A DNA stretch of 64,000 nt from Nostocoides sp. F2B08 (GTDB taxonomy: Bacteria; Actinomycetota; Actinomycetes; Actinomycetales; Dermatophilaceae). The translations under genes and the position numbers were made by a program. The notes beneath the pieces are model-generated. The model did not search any database. It was not told where the DNA came from and saw only the letters and a program-made list of their open reading frames with translations. The stretch lies in contig NZ_WESE01000001.1 in NCBI RefSeq assembly GCF_009184895.1, positions 124,001 to 188,000 of the forward strand, read 5' to 3'. Positions within the stretch are counted from its first letter, which is position 1. The number at the start of each line of letters is the position of its first letter. Below are positions 15,971 through 24,900 of this stretch, one piece after another.

Positions 15971-16926
15971 GCTCGCTCCTCGCGCTCGTTGGTCGTAACC
16001 GCATCGCCCTCGTCGGCCGCCACGGGTTGGGGCGGCGGCAGAGAACTCTGATTCTCGCCGCCCGTCGAGGGTTCGGTCGCCGAAACGGGTCGGGCGTCCT
16101 CGGGACGGTAGCGGCCGATCGGCGGCAGTCCCGCCGCTCGCGCGTCGAAGCGGGTCTGCGGGGCCGGCTCCCCCCGGATGACCTCGAGCTCGCGGGTGAT
16201 CGCGGCCATGACCCGGTCCGTCGCCTCCCGCAGCACTGGGGCGCTCATCGGCTCGTCGTAGAGGTCGTTGAGCTCGACCGGCGGCCCGGCTCGCAACCGC
16301 ATCGTCTTGCGCGGGAAGAGCCGCAGCTTCTTCTCGTAGCGCCCGAGGATCTCCTGGGCACCCCACTGCGCGACGGGGATGACCGGACACCTGGTCTCGA
16401 GCGCCACTCGCGCGGCTCCCGTCTTGCCCGCCATCGGCCACAGGTCGGGATCCCGGGTCAGCGTCCCCTCGGGATAGATCGCGACACACTTGCCCTCGCG
16501 CACAGCCTCCACCGCGGCGCGGAACGCGTCGGCCGCCTGCCCGGTCTCCCGGTAGACGGGGATCATCCCCGCCTTCGCCAGAATCCGACCGCCGACCGGG
16601 ATGCGGAACACCGACTCCTTGCCGAGGAGGTACGGCTCGCGGCCGCTGTCGAAGGCGAAGTGCGCGAACCCGAAGACGTCGGCGTAGGAGATGTGATTGA
16701 CGCACATGACGAAACCGCCATCGGCCGGAATGTGCTCGTGTCCGCTCCACTCCTGCTTGGTCACCCGCCGGACGACCGGTCGCACCACGACGGCCGCGAA
16801 TCGGTATGCGGGGTTGAGGTTGCGCGGCTTCGGCACGGTGCTCCAGTTCTGCCTCGGTCGGAGTGCGGGGCCCCGGCCGCGGCCAAGACCCGGACCGGGT
16901 ATGCGGTCCGCACCCAAGACTGTCAC
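15967..16926 (-). CDS. plsC: 1-acyl-sn-glycerol-3-phosphate acyltransferase (PlsC family)
   Basis: Predicted lysophosphatidic acid acyltransferase, second acylation step in phosphatidic acid synthesis at the membrane. 319 residues with the catalytic VNHISYADV (HxxxxD) motif near residue 80, GKESVFRIPVGG, AIYPEGTLTRD (phosphate-binding) and CPVIPVAQWGA. The C-terminal 60 residues are a disordered Pro/Glu-rich tail. The N-terminal 30 residues (GPGLGRGRGP...) are low complexity and the true start may be downstream of GTG 16926, for instance just before NLNPAYRF. Pairing with gpsA by a four-base overlap fits a phospholipid-precursor operon. Confidence 0.88.
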   Translation of the reverse strand: MTVLGADRIPGPGLGRGRGPALRPRQNWSTVPKPRNLNPAYRFAAVVVRPVVRRVTKQEWSGHEHIPADGGFVMCVNHISYADVFGFAHFAFDSGREPYLLGKESVFRIPVGGRILAKAGMIPVYRETGQAADAFRAAVEAVREGKCVAIYPEGTLTRDPDLWPMAGKTGAARVALETRCPVIPVAQWGAQEILGRYEKKLRLFPRKTMRLRAGPPVELNDLYDEPMSAPVLREATDRVMAAITRELEVIRGEPAPQTRFDARAAGLPPIGRYRPEDARPVSATEPSTGGENQSSLPPPQPVAADEGDAVTTNEREERA

Positions 16927-17042
16927 GGACGGTCGCGCAGCAGGCGGTACACCGCGGGAATGATCCCGCCGTGTCCTCCCCGTCGGGCGGCCATCAACCG
17001 TGCTGGTGCGGCCAACCCGGCGACTCGGGCTACGCTGCCCGG

Positions 17043-17261
17043 ATGACGCAGGGATCGGTGCACACCTTCGACCCCGATACCGGTGCGGGATCGGTGCTCC
17101 TCGACGACGGCGAGGAGGTGTCGTTCCCGCCCGAGGCCTTCGCGGTGAGCGGTCTGCGGCTGGTGCGCCCCGGGCAGCGCGTCAGCCTCACTCGCCGGCC
17201 CGACGGCACGGTCGACCGCGTGTTCATCCGTGGGATCGGCGAGGGTGAGGCCATCCGCTGA
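17043..17261 (+). CDS. Small cold-shock-like (S1/CSD fold) protein
   Basis: 72-residue protein. The pattern GSVHTFDPDTGAGSVLLDDG, EVSFPPEAF, GLRLVRPGQRVSLT and VDRVFI resembles a diverged cold-shock/S1 beta barrel with the aromatic RNA-binding residues partly replaced. Conserved small proteins of this type are common in actinobacteria; function is not established. ATG 17043 lies six bases downstream of TACGCT, suggesting leaderless expression. Convergent with hupB. Confidence 0.7.
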   Translation: MTQGSVHTFDPDTGAGSVLLDDGEEVSFPPEAFAVSGLRLVRPGQRVSLTRRPDGTVDRVFIRGIGEGEAIR

Positions 17262-17283
17262 CGTCGCGGGGGCGGTCCGCTCC

Positions 17284-17757
17284 TCAGGACTTCTTGGCGG
17301 CCTTCTTCGTCGCCGCCCGGGTGGCAGACTTCTTCGTCGCGACCGCCTTGGCGGGGGCCTTCTTGGCGGTCGTCTTCTTGGCGGACGCGGCCTTCTTGGC
17401 GCCCGTGCCGCCGCCGGCGGCCCCCCCGGTCTTCGTGCCGGCCGAGGCGCGGATGCCGACCAGCCCACTCTTGGGCATCTTGCTCGGCGCGGCGACGTAC
17501 TCCTTGAACTGCGTTCCGGGCCGGAACTTGGGGACAGAGGTCTTGCGGATCCGCACCGTCTCGCCGGTTCGAGGGTTGCGGCCGGTGCGCGCGGCCCGGG
17601 CGACCTTCTCGAAGGTGCCGAACCCCGTGATCCCCACCGAGCCGCCCTTGGCGACCTCGCGGATGATCGTGTCGACGACGGCCTCGAGCGCGTCGTGGGC
17701 AGCCTTCCGACTCCCCAGCTTGACCTCGAGTGCCTTGAGCAGCTCGCTCTTGTTCAC
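17284..17757 (-). CDS. hupB: HU family DNA-binding protein with lysine-rich tail (HupB)
   Basis: 157-residue nucleoid protein. Residues 1-95 form the HU dimerisation and DNA-binding arms: NKSELLKALEVKLGSRKAA, GGSVGITGFGTFEKVARAAR and RNPRTGETVRIRKTSVPKFR. The remainder is a basic Ala/Lys tail with repeated KKA/AKK units, as in mycobacterial HupB, which compacts DNA and binds additional DNA strands. GTG start with GGAGAAG upstream. Located next to leuD as in M. tuberculosis. Confidence 0.95.
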   Translation of the reverse strand: MNKSELLKALEVKLGSRKAAHDALEAVVDTIIREVAKGGSVGITGFGTFEKVARAARTGRNPRTGETVRIRKTSVPKFRPGTQFKEYVAAPSKMPKSGLVGIRASAGTKTGGAAGGGTGAKKAASAKKTTAKKAPAKAVATKKSATRAATKKAAKKS

Positions 17758-18163
17758 AGCGCTTCTCCATCCATGGTCGGGCGACGGGATCGCTCTCCGG
17801 TGGCCGCGAAGTCGGCCCTTGTCCGACGGTATGCCTCATGGCACGGGATATCCAGCATCCAGGCCGCAAGAGTTCATCGAAACCTGTTGCCAGGCAACAA
17901 GGTTCGACAGCATCACCCCGACTCACGAGTCTCATCAGTCACAGCCGGTCGCGTAGCAGAGCCCTCAACGACACGAGACTGCGATGAGATCGCCTGCCTC
18001 GCACGGCAACTCGCGCGAAGTGGCGATGCCGACCGCGCCGCGGACCCTCGACGGGACGATGGCCTGACGCGGACTGCACGACTGAGGCGCACCAGGCCAC
18101 GGAACTCGCCGGGCGCAACCGGCGTGTCGCTCTCCTCGCGGCTCCGCCGCTATCCGACCTCGG
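17758..18163. other. 406-bp gene-free region between leuD and hupB
   Basis: No convincing ORF. Upstream of hupB there is a palindrome at 17881-17903 built on GTTGCC-A-GGCAAC with partly matching outer bases, which may be an operator or part of the hupB promoter. No clear -35/-10 pair or terminator could be assigned. The part next to leuD (about 17960-18163) shows nothing I can identify. Confidence 0.4.
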
Positions 18164-18757
18164 TCAGGCGCTCGAGGTCGTGGGCTTGAAGGGCTGCCGG
18201 GTCGTCTCGAACTCGGTGACATCCCTCTCGTGCCGCAGGGTCAGGCCGATGTCGTCGAGTCCCTCGAGAAGGCGCCAGCGGGTGTAGTCGTCCACCTGGA
18301 ATCCACAGACGATGTCGCCGGCCGTGACGGTCCGTGACTCGAGGTCGACCGTGACGGACGCTCCCGGCTCGTTCTCCAGGTACTTCCAGATGAGGTCGAC
18401 GTCGTCCTGGTTCACCTGGGCCGTGAGAAGGCCCTGCTTGCCGCTGTTGCCTCGGAAGATGTCGGCGAAGCGCGACGAGATCACGACCCGAAAGCCGTAG
18501 TTCATCAGGGCCCAGACGGCGTGTTCCCGAGAGGAGCCCGTCCCGAAGTCGGGACCGGCGACGAGGACCGAACCGGCGGAGTACGCCTCCTGGTTGAGGA
18601 TGAACGACGCGTCCTTGCGCCACGCCGCGAAGAGTCCGTCCTCGAACCCGTCGCGAGTGACGCGCTTGAGGTACTCGGCGGGGATGATCTGGTCGGTGTC
18701 GACGTTGCTGCGGCGCAGCGGGACGCCGATACCGGTGTGGGCGGTGAACTTCTCCAT
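18164..18757 (-). CDS. leuD: 3-isopropylmalate dehydratase small subunit
   Basis: Swivelling domain of isopropylmalate isomerase in leucine synthesis. 197 residues with [36 protein letters not shown] (substrate-specificity loop), [19 protein letters not shown] and [19 protein letters not shown] 18757 has a GGAGGAG ribosome binding site. It follows leuC by 29 bp and the two proteins form the active heterodimer. Confidence 0.96.
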   Translation of the reverse strand: MEKFTAHTGIGVPLRRSNVDTDQIIPAEYLKRVTRDGFEDGLFAAWRKDASFILNQEAYSAGSVLVAGPDFGTGSSREHAVWALMNYGFRVVISSRFADIFRGNSGKQGLLTAQVNQDDVDLIWKYLENEPGASVTVDLESRTVTAGDIVCGFQVDDYTRWRLLEGLDDIGLTLRHERDVTEFETTRQPFKPTTSSA

Positions 18758-18786
18758 GGCTCCTCCTCGGTCCTCGAGCGCTCGGC

Positions 18787-20178
18787 TCAGAGGTCGGCCG
18801 GACTGGACAGGGTGCCTCTGACGGCCGTGGCGGCCGCGACGAGTGGGCTGACCAGGTGGGTGCGACCACCCTTGCCCTGACGACCCTCGAAGTTGCGGTT
18901 CGACGTCGACGCGCTGCGCTCGCCGGGGGCGAGCTGGTCGGGGTTCATGCCGAGACACATCGAGCACCCCGCGAGCCGCCACTCGGCACCCGCCTCGGTG
19001 AAGACCGTGTCGAGCCCCTCGTTCTCGGCCTGCAGCCGGACCCGTGCAGAGCCGGGCACGACCAGCATGCGCACACCGTCCGCGACCTGACGTCCCTTGA
19101 TGACCTCGGCAGCGGCACGGAGATCCTCGATCCGGCCGTTGGTGCATGAGCCGAGGAACACGGTGTCGACGGCGATCTCGCGGAACGGCGTACCCGGCGT
19201 CAGCGCCATGTACTCGAGCGCTCGCTCGGCCGCGGCGCGCTCGGTCTCATCGGCGATGGCGGCGGGGTCGGGCACCGACTCGCCGAGGGGTGCGCCCTGG
19301 CCGGGGTTGGTCCCCCACGTGATGAATGGGGTGAGGGTGTCCGCGTCCAGGACGACCTCGGCGTCGAACACGGCGTCGTCGTCGGTCCGCAGGGTGCGCC
19401 AGTACTCGACGGCGGCATCCCAGTCAGTCCCTCCGGGCGCGTGCTCGCGCCCACGCAGGTAGTCGAATGTCGTCTGGTCCGGGGCGATCATGCCCGCCCG
19501 GGCCCCAGCCTCGATGGACATGTTGCAGATGGTCATCCGGGCCTCCATCGACAGCGCCTCGATGGCCGGCCCACGGTACTCGATGACGTACCCTTGGCCC
19601 CCGCCGGTGCCGATCTTGGCGATGACCGCCAGCACGACGTCCTTCGCGGTCACCCCCGGCTGCAGAGCCCCGGTGACGGTGACGGCCATGGTCCGGAACG
19701 GCGCGAGCGGCAGGGTCTGGGTCGCGAGCACGTGCTCGACCTCGGAGGTGCCGATGCCGAAGGCGAGGGCACCGAATGCGCCGTGCGTCGAGGTGTGGCT
19801 GTCGCCGCACACGATCGTCATGCCGGGCTGGGTGAGCCCGCGCTGCGGTCCGACTACGTGGACGATGCCCTGCTCGGAGTCCCCCATCGGGAACAGCCGG
19901 ACCCCGAACTCCTCGCAGTTGCGGCGCAGGGTCTCGACCTGGGTCCGGCTCGTCAGGTCCGTGATCGGCCCCGGCGTCGTCGGCACGTTGTGGTCCTCGG
20001 TCGCGAGGGTGAGGTCCGGACGTCGGACGGACCGACCCGCGAGCCGCAGACCATCGAAGGCCTGCGGGCTGGTGACCTCGTGCAGGAGGTGGAGGTCGAT
20101 GTACAGCAGGTCGGGCTCGCCCTCGGCACGCCGCACGACGTGGTCCTCCCACACCTTCTCAGCCAGAGTCCGGGCCAT
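18787..20178 (-). CDS. leuC: 3-isopropylmalate dehydratase large subunit
   Basis: 463-residue aconitase-family subunit carrying the [4Fe-4S] cluster; isomerises 2- to 3-isopropylmalate with LeuD. Motifs include [45 protein letters not shown] and the cluster ligands in [15 protein letters not shown], then [20 protein letters not shown]. Divergent from an IclR regulator gene, whose operator-like site lies in the 190-bp spacer. Confidence 0.96.
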   Translation of the reverse strand: MARTLAEKVWEDHVVRRAEGEPDLLYIDLHLLHEVTSPQAFDGLRLAGRSVRRPDLTLATEDHNVPTTPGPITDLTSRTQVETLRRNCEEFGVRLFPMGDSEQGIVHVVGPQRGLTQPGMTIVCGDSHTSTHGAFGALAFGIGTSEVEHVLATQTLPLAPFRTMAVTVTGALQPGVTAKDVVLAVIAKIGTGGGQGYVIEYRGPAIEALSMEARMTICNMSIEAGARAGMIAPDQTTFDYLRGREHAPGGTDWDAAVEYWRTLRTDDDAVFDAEVVLDADTLTPFITWGTNPGQGAPLGESVPDPAAIADETERAAAERALEYMALTPGTPFREIAVDTVFLGSCTNGRIEDLRAAAEVIKGRQVADGVRMLVVPGSARVRLQAENEGLDTVFTEAGAEWRLAGCSMCLGMNPDQLAPGERSASTSNRNFEGRQGKGGRTHLVSPLVAAATAVRGTLSSPADL

Positions 20179-20337
20179 CGGGAACCATCGACCTTTCTCA
20201 TCCGCACCCGCGGGTCTTCATCATTGTCGGCACCGCTGTTGTCGTCTTCGTCGGCGGCACCGCTCTTCATCGAGGTGGCACAGCCGCGCGCCCCTCCTTC
20301 TCGCGAGGTTGCCACGCCGTGGGCACCCGAGAACTTG

Positions 20338-20356
20338 CGTCTCAGGCAATGAGACG
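20338..20356. promoter_or_regulatory. Putative IclR-type operator between leuC and its regulator
   Basis: A perfect 7-bp inverted repeat, CGTCTCA-GGCAA-TGAGACG, sits 14 bases upstream of the regulator ATG. Its position in the leuCD/regulator divergent spacer makes it a good candidate for autoregulation and leuCD control. The assignment is inference from symmetry and location only. Confidence 0.55.
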
Positions 20357-20369
20357 TCAATATCATCAC

Positions 20370-21119
20370 ATGGACAACTCGAGCGGAGTGGGCGTCCTCG
20401 ACAAGGCGGCCATCGTTCTCAGCGCTCTCGAAGCCGGGCCTTCGACCCTGGCTCAGCTCGTCACGGCGACCGGACTCGCCCGTCCGACGGCGCACCGGCT
20501 GGCCGTCGCTCTCGAGTACCACCGGCTCGTGGCCAGGGATCTCCAGGGCCGGTTCATCCTCGGCCCGCGCATGGGCGAGCTCGCCGCGGCCGCCGGGGAG
20601 GACAAGCTGCTCGCTGCGGCCGGACCCGTGCTCGGAGCGCTGCGCGACCACACCAACGAGAGTGCCCAGCTGTTCCGGCGCCAGGGTGAGCACCGCATCT
20701 GCGTGTCGGCCGCGGAGCGGCCGGTCGGTCTGCGCGACTCGATCCCGATCGGCGCCACTCTCACGATGCTCGCCGGCTCGGCCGCGCAGGTGCTGCTGGC
20801 CTGGGAGGAGCCGGATCGGCTCCACCGCGGACTGCAGGGAGCCGCCTTCAACGCGACTACCCTGTCCGGCGTCCGCCGCCGCGGCTGGGCGCAGAGCGTG
20901 GGTGAGCGCGAGCCGGGCGTCGCGTCGGTGTCGGCGCCCGTGCGCTCGCCGAGTGGCCGGGTCATCGCGGCCGTCTCGATCTCGGGTCCGATCGAGCGCC
21001 TCTCCCGCCAACCGGGCCGGCTGCACGCCGCGACCGTCATCGCGGGCGCGAACAAGCTGACCGAGGTCCTGGCCCGGCACGCCGCCCAGCAGGAGGCCCA
21101 GCGCGCCGGCGAGCACTGA
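20370..21119 (+). CDS. IclR family regulator divergent from leuCD (NdgR/LtbR type)
   Basis: 249-residue regulator: N-terminal winged helix (VGVLDKAAIVLSALEAGP, LAQLVTATGLARPTAHRL) and C-terminal effector domain (AQLFRRQGEHRICVSAAERP, IGATLTMLAGSAAQVLLAW, GVASVSAPVRSPSGRVIAA). Location divergent to leuCD is that of Streptomyces NdgR and Corynebacterium LtbR, which control leucine genes and other amino-acid and stress genes. ATG 20370 is chosen as the family N terminus; 14 bases upstream is the symmetric operator-like site. A strong hairpin follows the stop. Confidence 0.9.
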   Translation: MDNSSGVGVLDKAAIVLSALEAGPSTLAQLVTATGLARPTAHRLAVALEYHRLVARDLQGRFILGPRMGELAAAAGEDKLLAAAGPVLGALRDHTNESAQLFRRQGEHRICVSAAERPVGLRDSIPIGATLTMLAGSAAQVLLAWEEPDRLHRGLQGAAFNATTLSGVRRRGWAQSVGEREPGVASVSAPVRSPSGRVIAAVSISGPIERLSRQPGRLHAATVIAGANKLTEVLARHAAQQEAQRAGEH

Positions 21120-21158
21120 GCCGGCCGGATCCGAGATGGTCCAGCAGGCCGCCGACGA

Positions 21159-21193
21159 CGAAGGCCCACCCGCAGCATGCGGGTGGGCCTTCG
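21159..21193. terminator. Perfect 16-bp hairpin between iclR and tRNA-Glu
   Basis: Arms at 21159-21174 and 21178-21193 pair perfectly with a 3-base loop (GCA). No T-run follows on either strand, so it is an actinobacterial-style hairpin terminator, well placed to separate the convergent regulator and tRNA transcripts. Confidence 0.7.
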
Positions 21194-21201
21194 ACACGGC
21201 G

Positions 21202-21274
21202 TAGCCCCGACGGGATTCGAACCCGCGCTACCGCCTTGAGAGGGCGGCGTGCTAGGCCACTACACAACGGGGCC
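21202..21274 (-). tRNA. tRNA-Glu (anticodon CTC)
   Basis: The minus strand folds as a 73-base tRNA: acceptor GGCCCCG pairs with CGGGGCU (G1-U72), anticodon loop CCCTCTCAA gives CTC, T loop GGGTTCGAATCCC. CCA is not encoded. It follows tRNA-Gln and gltX on the same strand. Confidence 0.95.
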
Positions 21275-21358
21275 GTGACAACGAGAGAAAACCTTACCGG
21301 GTGGTCGGGCTTTGTCCCAATCGACGCCCGGTGCGCTCCCGGGAGCGCGGGCGTCTGG

Positions 21359-21430
21359 CTGGGGTACCAGGACTCGAACCTAGAACGAGTGAACCAGAAT
21401 CACTTGTGTTGCCAATTACACCATACCCCA
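21359..21430 (-). tRNA. tRNA-Gln (anticodon CTG)
   Basis: The minus strand folds as a 72-base tRNA: acceptor UGGGGUA pairs with UACCCCA, anticodon loop GATTCTGGT gives CTG, T arm AGGTTCGAGTCCT. The weak U1-A72 pair is a feature of bacterial tRNA-Gln recognised by GatCAB. CCA is not encoded. Confidence 0.95.
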
Positions 21431-21518
21431 AGGGGTATCCCCGCCCGTCGTGATCGCTGGCGCGCCCGTTGTCACGGGCCTTCCAGTCCGCTCCGCACGG
21501 GCGGTGAACCGAGGATCG

Positions 21519-21547
21519 ATAGTACCCAACGCCGAGGACTCCCCCAA
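21519..21547 (-). promoter_or_regulatory. Promoter for tRNA-Gln/tRNA-Glu
   Basis: On the minus strand TTGGGG (21547-21542) and TACTAT (21524-21519) are separated by 17 bp. Transcription from about 21512 would run into tRNA-Gln and then tRNA-Glu. Confidence 0.6.
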
Positions 21548-21625
21548 ATCCGACGAGAGCGCGGCAGGTCGCTCGAAGCGGCTTCCGCGGGTCGACTCCC
21601 CCGCTGAACGAGTGCGCAGCCGGTT

Positions 21626-23152
21626 TCAGAGCGAGTCGCGCAGGCGGCGCAGTCGAGTCATGGTCGAGTGCTTGCCGAGGATCTCCATCGACTCGAAGAG
21701 AGGAGGGGAGATACGAGCCCCCGACACCGCCGCGCGCAGGGGACCGAAGGCGAACCTCGCCTTGATGCCCATTCCGTCGACGATCGCCTCGCGCAGGGCC
21801 GCCTCGATGACGACCCCGTTCCAGTCACTCTCGCTGCCCAGGACACCCCTGCCGGCATCGTCGATCGGGCCGAGCGAGGCCAGCGCGGCGTCCAGGACCT
21901 CTCCGGCGTTGTCCGCGAGGCCCGCCCTCGCGTCCTCGGCGACGACGAGTGCGTCGTCGGCGACGAAGAAGGGTGCGACGAGCGGCACCGACTCGAGGAG
22001 GGTGCCGATTCGGGTCTGGATAAGCGCCGCGACGTCCTTGAGGCGGCCGAGCTCCCCGAGGGATGGAGCGCCGGAGAGCACCCCACCGTCCTCGAGGAAG
22101 GGCAGCAGCCGGGCGGTGAAGTCACCCGGCTCGAGCTCGCGGATGTAGACACCGTTGAGCCACTGGAGCTTCTTCATGTCGAAGATCGGCCCGACCGGGT
22201 TGACCTTCGACCAGTCGAAGCGGTCGGAGAACTCGCCGAAGGTGAACACCTCCCGGTCCGACCCGTCCGTCTCGGTCATCGGCGGGTAGGCGAGCAGGGC
22301 CAGGAAGTTGACGAGGGCCTCGGGGAGGTAACCCTCCTCCTGGAACCACGTCAGCCGAGCGGCGGGGTTCTTCCGCTTGGAGATCTTCGACTTGTCCTCG
22401 TTGCGCAACAACGGCATGTGCGCGAAGGCGGGCGGCGTGAGGCCGAGCATCCGATAGAGCAGCAGGTGCTTGGGGGTCGAGGAGATCCACTCCTCGCCGC
22501 GCACGACATGGGTGATGCCCATCTCGTGGTCGTCGACGACGACCGCGAGGTGGTAGGTCGGGAAGCCGTCGGCCTTGAGGATGACCTGGTCGTCGGGGTG
22601 CGGTGCATTGACGTCGCCGCGGATCAGGTCGGTGAACCGGAGCTCCACGTCCGTGGGCACGAGCATGCGGACGACAGGCGTGTCGGAGAAACCGTCGAGC
22701 CGGGCGCGCTCCTCGCGGCTCTTGCCGTGGCAGAGACGGTCGTAGCCGGTCGGCTGCTTGAGCCGTTGCTGGCGCTCCCGCATCTCCTGCAACCGCTCCG
22801 GCGTGCAGTAGCAGTGATAGGCGTCGCCCTGCTCCAGAAGCCGGTCGACGTACGGCCGGTAGGTGTCGAGGCGCTCACTTTGCCGATACGGCGCGTAGGG
22901 CCCGCCGACATCCGGGCCCTCGTCCCAGGTCAGACCCAACCAGTGCAGGGTGTCGAACACCTGCTCCTCGCTGTCCTCTCGGAAACGAGCCCGGTCGGTG
23001 TCCTCGATCCGCAGGATGAACCGGCCGCCCTGCTGGCGTGCGAAGGCCAGGTTGAACAGGGACATGTATGCGGTGCCGACGTGCGGGTCGCCGGTGGGCG
23101 ACGGTGCGACGCGCAGTCGAGGGCCGGCGGACTCTGCGGGAGGGATCGTCAT
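21626..23152 (-). CDS. gltX: Glutamyl-tRNA synthetase
   Basis: 508-residue class I synthetase. The HIGH-type motif appears in RVAPSPTGDPHVGTAYMSLF, followed by FILRIEDTDRARF, the zinc-region YCTPERLQEM, HVVRGEEWISSTPKHLLLY and the KMSKS equivalent KISKRKN; the C-terminal helical anticodon domain is complete. With gatCAB in the same window and no glutaminyl-tRNA synthetase seen, the enzyme is probably non-discriminating and also charges tRNA-Gln with Glu. TAGAAT nine bases before ATG 23152 suggests a leaderless start. The two tRNA substrates lie immediately downstream. Confidence 0.96.
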   Translation of the reverse strand: MTIPPAESAGPRLRVAPSPTGDPHVGTAYMSLFNLAFARQQGGRFILRIEDTDRARFREDSEEQVFDTLHWLGLTWDEGPDVGGPYAPYRQSERLDTYRPYVDRLLEQGDAYHCYCTPERLQEMRERQQRLKQPTGYDRLCHGKSREERARLDGFSDTPVVRMLVPTDVELRFTDLIRGDVNAPHPDDQVILKADGFPTYHLAVVVDDHEMGITHVVRGEEWISSTPKHLLLYRMLGLTPPAFAHMPLLRNEDKSKISKRKNPAARLTWFQEEGYLPEALVNFLALLAYPPMTETDGSDREVFTFGEFSDRFDWSKVNPVGPIFDMKKLQWLNGVYIRELEPGDFTARLLPFLEDGGVLSGAPSLGELGRLKDVAALIQTRIGTLLESVPLVAPFFVADDALVVAEDARAGLADNAGEVLDAALASLGPIDDAGRGVLGSESDWNGVVIEAALREAIVDGMGIKARFAFGPLRAAVSGARISPPLFESMEILGKHSTMTRLRRLRDSL

Positions 23153-23199
23153 AGTGAGCCGATTCTAGGGCCGCTTCCGGACGGCTCGGTCCGTCGGCC

Positions 23200-23970
23200 T
23201 CAGCGGGAGACGAAGGGGTTGGTGAGGACGCCGATCCCCTCGATCTCCACCTCGACCCGCTGGCCCGCGACGACCGGCCCGACCCCGGCGGGCGTCCCCG
23301 TGAGAATGACATCGCCGGGCAGCAGGGTGAAGGCGCGCGACGCATACGAGACCAGAGCAGCGACTCCGTGCACCATGTCCGCGGTCGTGCCGTCCTGGAC
23401 CACCTCGCCGTCGACCCTGGTCACGATGGACAGGTCGCCCGGGTCGAGGTCGGACTCGATCCACGGACCGAGCGGCGCGAAGGTGTCGAAACCCTTCGCA
23501 CGCGCCCACTGTCCGTCCGAGCGCTGCAGGTCCCTGGCCGTGACGTCGTTCGCGCAGGTGTACCCGTAGACGACAGCTCGGACCTCCTCGGGCGCGATGT
23601 CCTTGCACATTCGCCCGATGACGACCGCGAGCTCGCCCTCGTAGGAGACCTCATGGGTCTGCTCGGGGATGACGACCGGGTCCCCCGGACCGACGACGGC
23701 GGTGTTGGGGACGAGGAACATCAACGGTTCGTCCGGAACCTCGGTGCCCATCTCGGCCGCGTGGTCGGCGTAGTTGCGCCCGATGCCGATGATCTTGCTC
23801 CGGGGGATCACAGGTGCGAGCAGACGCACGTCCTCGAGGAGGTGGGTCGCGCCGGTCAGCTCGATCTTCGTGTAGAGCGGGTCGCCGCTGATCTCTGCGA
23901 TCCTCTCGCCAGCCGCGTCGACGAGGCCGTAGGCGGGATCGTCACCGGACGTGAATCGTGCAATCCGCAT
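23200..23970 (-). CDS. Fumarylacetoacetate hydrolase family protein
   Basis: 256-residue FAH-fold protein. Conserved blocks: KIIGIGRNYADHAAEMG, LMFLVPNTAVVGPGDPVVIP, EGELAVVIGRMCKDI (metal-binding Glu pair), GYTCANDVTARDLQ, KGFDTFAPLGPWI and GDVILTGTPAGVGPV. Members hydrolyse or decarboxylate acylpyruvates or 2-hydroxyhepta-dienedioates; substrate not predictable. TAGGCT lies six bases before ATG 23970 on the minus strand, overlapping the promoter of the divergent gene. Position beside gltX is conserved with M. tuberculosis Rv2993c. Confidence 0.9.
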   Translation of the reverse strand: MRIARFTSGDDPAYGLVDAAGERIAEISGDPLYTKIELTGATHLLEDVRLLAPVIPRSKIIGIGRNYADHAAEMGTEVPDEPLMFLVPNTAVVGPGDPVVIPEQTHEVSYEGELAVVIGRMCKDIAPEEVRAVVYGYTCANDVTARDLQRSDGQWARAKGFDTFAPLGPWIESDLDPGDLSIVTRVDGEVVQDGTTADMVHGVAALVSYASRAFTLLPGDVILTGTPAGVGPVVAGQRVEVEIEGIGVLTNPFVSR

Positions 23971-23976
23971 GACGCC

Positions 23977-23986
23977 AGCCTAGATT
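23977..23986. promoter_or_regulatory. Overlapping divergent -10 elements, two leaderless genes
   Basis: Within the ten bases AGCCTAGATT the plus strand reads TAGATT (23981-23986), six bases before GTG 23993, and the minus strand reads TAGGCT (23982-23977), six bases before ATG 23970. The two hexamers share two base pairs. Only one polymerase could occupy the site at a time. Confidence 0.6.
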
Positions 23987-23992
23987 GTCCGC

Positions 23993-24862
23993 GTGCACCT
24001 CGGTCGAGCGCAGTGGCAGGCGCGCCTTCGCGCCCATGAGCGACGTGCCGACACGCTGACGGCCGGCCACCGGGAGCGCCGGGTCGCCGGGCGGGCCCAC
24101 CCGGTCGCCGACTTCCTCTTCGTGTACTACAACCACTCGCCCGGACGGTTGCGGCGGTGGCATCCGGGACCTGGGACCGTCCTCGAGAACGCGACGGACT
24201 CGTCCGTCGCCACGCAACGGTTCCACCGGCTCGACCCGGACGGGAACGTCGCGCTCGACGCGGCGGCCTTCGTCGCGGAGCGCGGACGCACCGTCTCCTT
24301 CGTCCGGGATCTCCTCTGCGCCACGCTCGCACGGCCCGCTCGGGCTAACTGCTTCGGTCTGCACGAGTGGGCCATGGTCTACGGGTCCGAGCCGGAGGGC
24401 GTGCGACACGACCGTTGGCCGCTCCGTCTCGGGGCGGACGGCACCGACGAGGTGGTCCGGTCCCATAGGATCCGGTGCTCGCACTTCGACGCTTACCGCT
24501 TCTTCACCGCTGCGGCAACTCCGCTCAACACCCTCCACCCCACCCGCGAGACCCAGCGCGCCATGGAACAGCCCGGCTGCCTGCATGCCGGGATGGACGT
24601 CTACAAGTGGTGCTACAAGCTCGCGCCCGCCGTCCCCGGGGAACTCGTGCTCGACGCCTTCGAGCTGGCGGCCGACATCCGCACGCTCGACATGCGGGCG
24701 TCGCCGTACGACCTGCGCGACCTGGGGCTGACGCCCGTGCGGATCGAGACCCGCACGGGCAAGACGGAGTTCGCAGCCGCTCAGGCCGGCTTCGCCGAGC
24801 GCTCCAACGCGCTGCGCGCTCGACTGGTATCGGTCTGCGAGGACCTTCTCGCAGCGGGCTGA
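23993..24862 (+). CDS. Conserved actinobacterial protein, often labelled 3-methyladenine DNA glycosylase
   Basis: 289-residue protein belonging to a conserved actinobacterial family that databases often call 3-methyladenine DNA glycosylase without evidence. Recognisable blocks: ADTLTAGHRERRVAG, HPVADFLFVYYNHSPGRLRR, WHPGPG, RANCFGLHEWAMVYG, RHDRWPLRLG, RCSHFDAYRFFT, TRETQRAMEQPGCLHAGMDVYKW and DIRTLDMRASPYDLRDLG. The many His, Asp and Cys residues suggest a metal or catalytic site, but no standard HhH glycosylase motif is visible. Leaderless start at GTG 23993. Confidence 0.6.
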   Translation: MHLGRAQWQARLRAHERRADTLTAGHRERRVAGRAHPVADFLFVYYNHSPGRLRRWHPGPGTVLENATDSSVATQRFHRLDPDGNVALDAAAFVAERGRTVSFVRDLLCATLARPARANCFGLHEWAMVYGSEPEGVRHDRWPLRLGADGTDEVVRSHRIRCSHFDAYRFFTAAATPLNTLHPTRETQRAMEQPGCLHAGMDVYKWCYKLAPAVPGELVLDAFELAADIRTLDMRASPYDLRDLGLTPVRIETRTGKTEFAAAQAGFAERSNALRARLVSVCEDLLAAG

Positions 24863-24900
24863 GCAACCTCTGTCGAACGGCGGTCCCATGGTGCGGGGTC

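Noticed and set aside
17881-17903. Rho-independent terminator for leuD
   Set aside because: The palindrome is imperfect outside its 6-bp core, has no T-run and lies about 260 bp past leuD; an operator or promoter element for hupB is as likely.
20179-20337. Acidic ORF or leader peptide upstream of leuC
   Set aside because: The minus-strand frame here is Asp/Glu-rich, continues into an out-of-frame shadow of leuC and carries no leucine-codon run or terminator hairpin.
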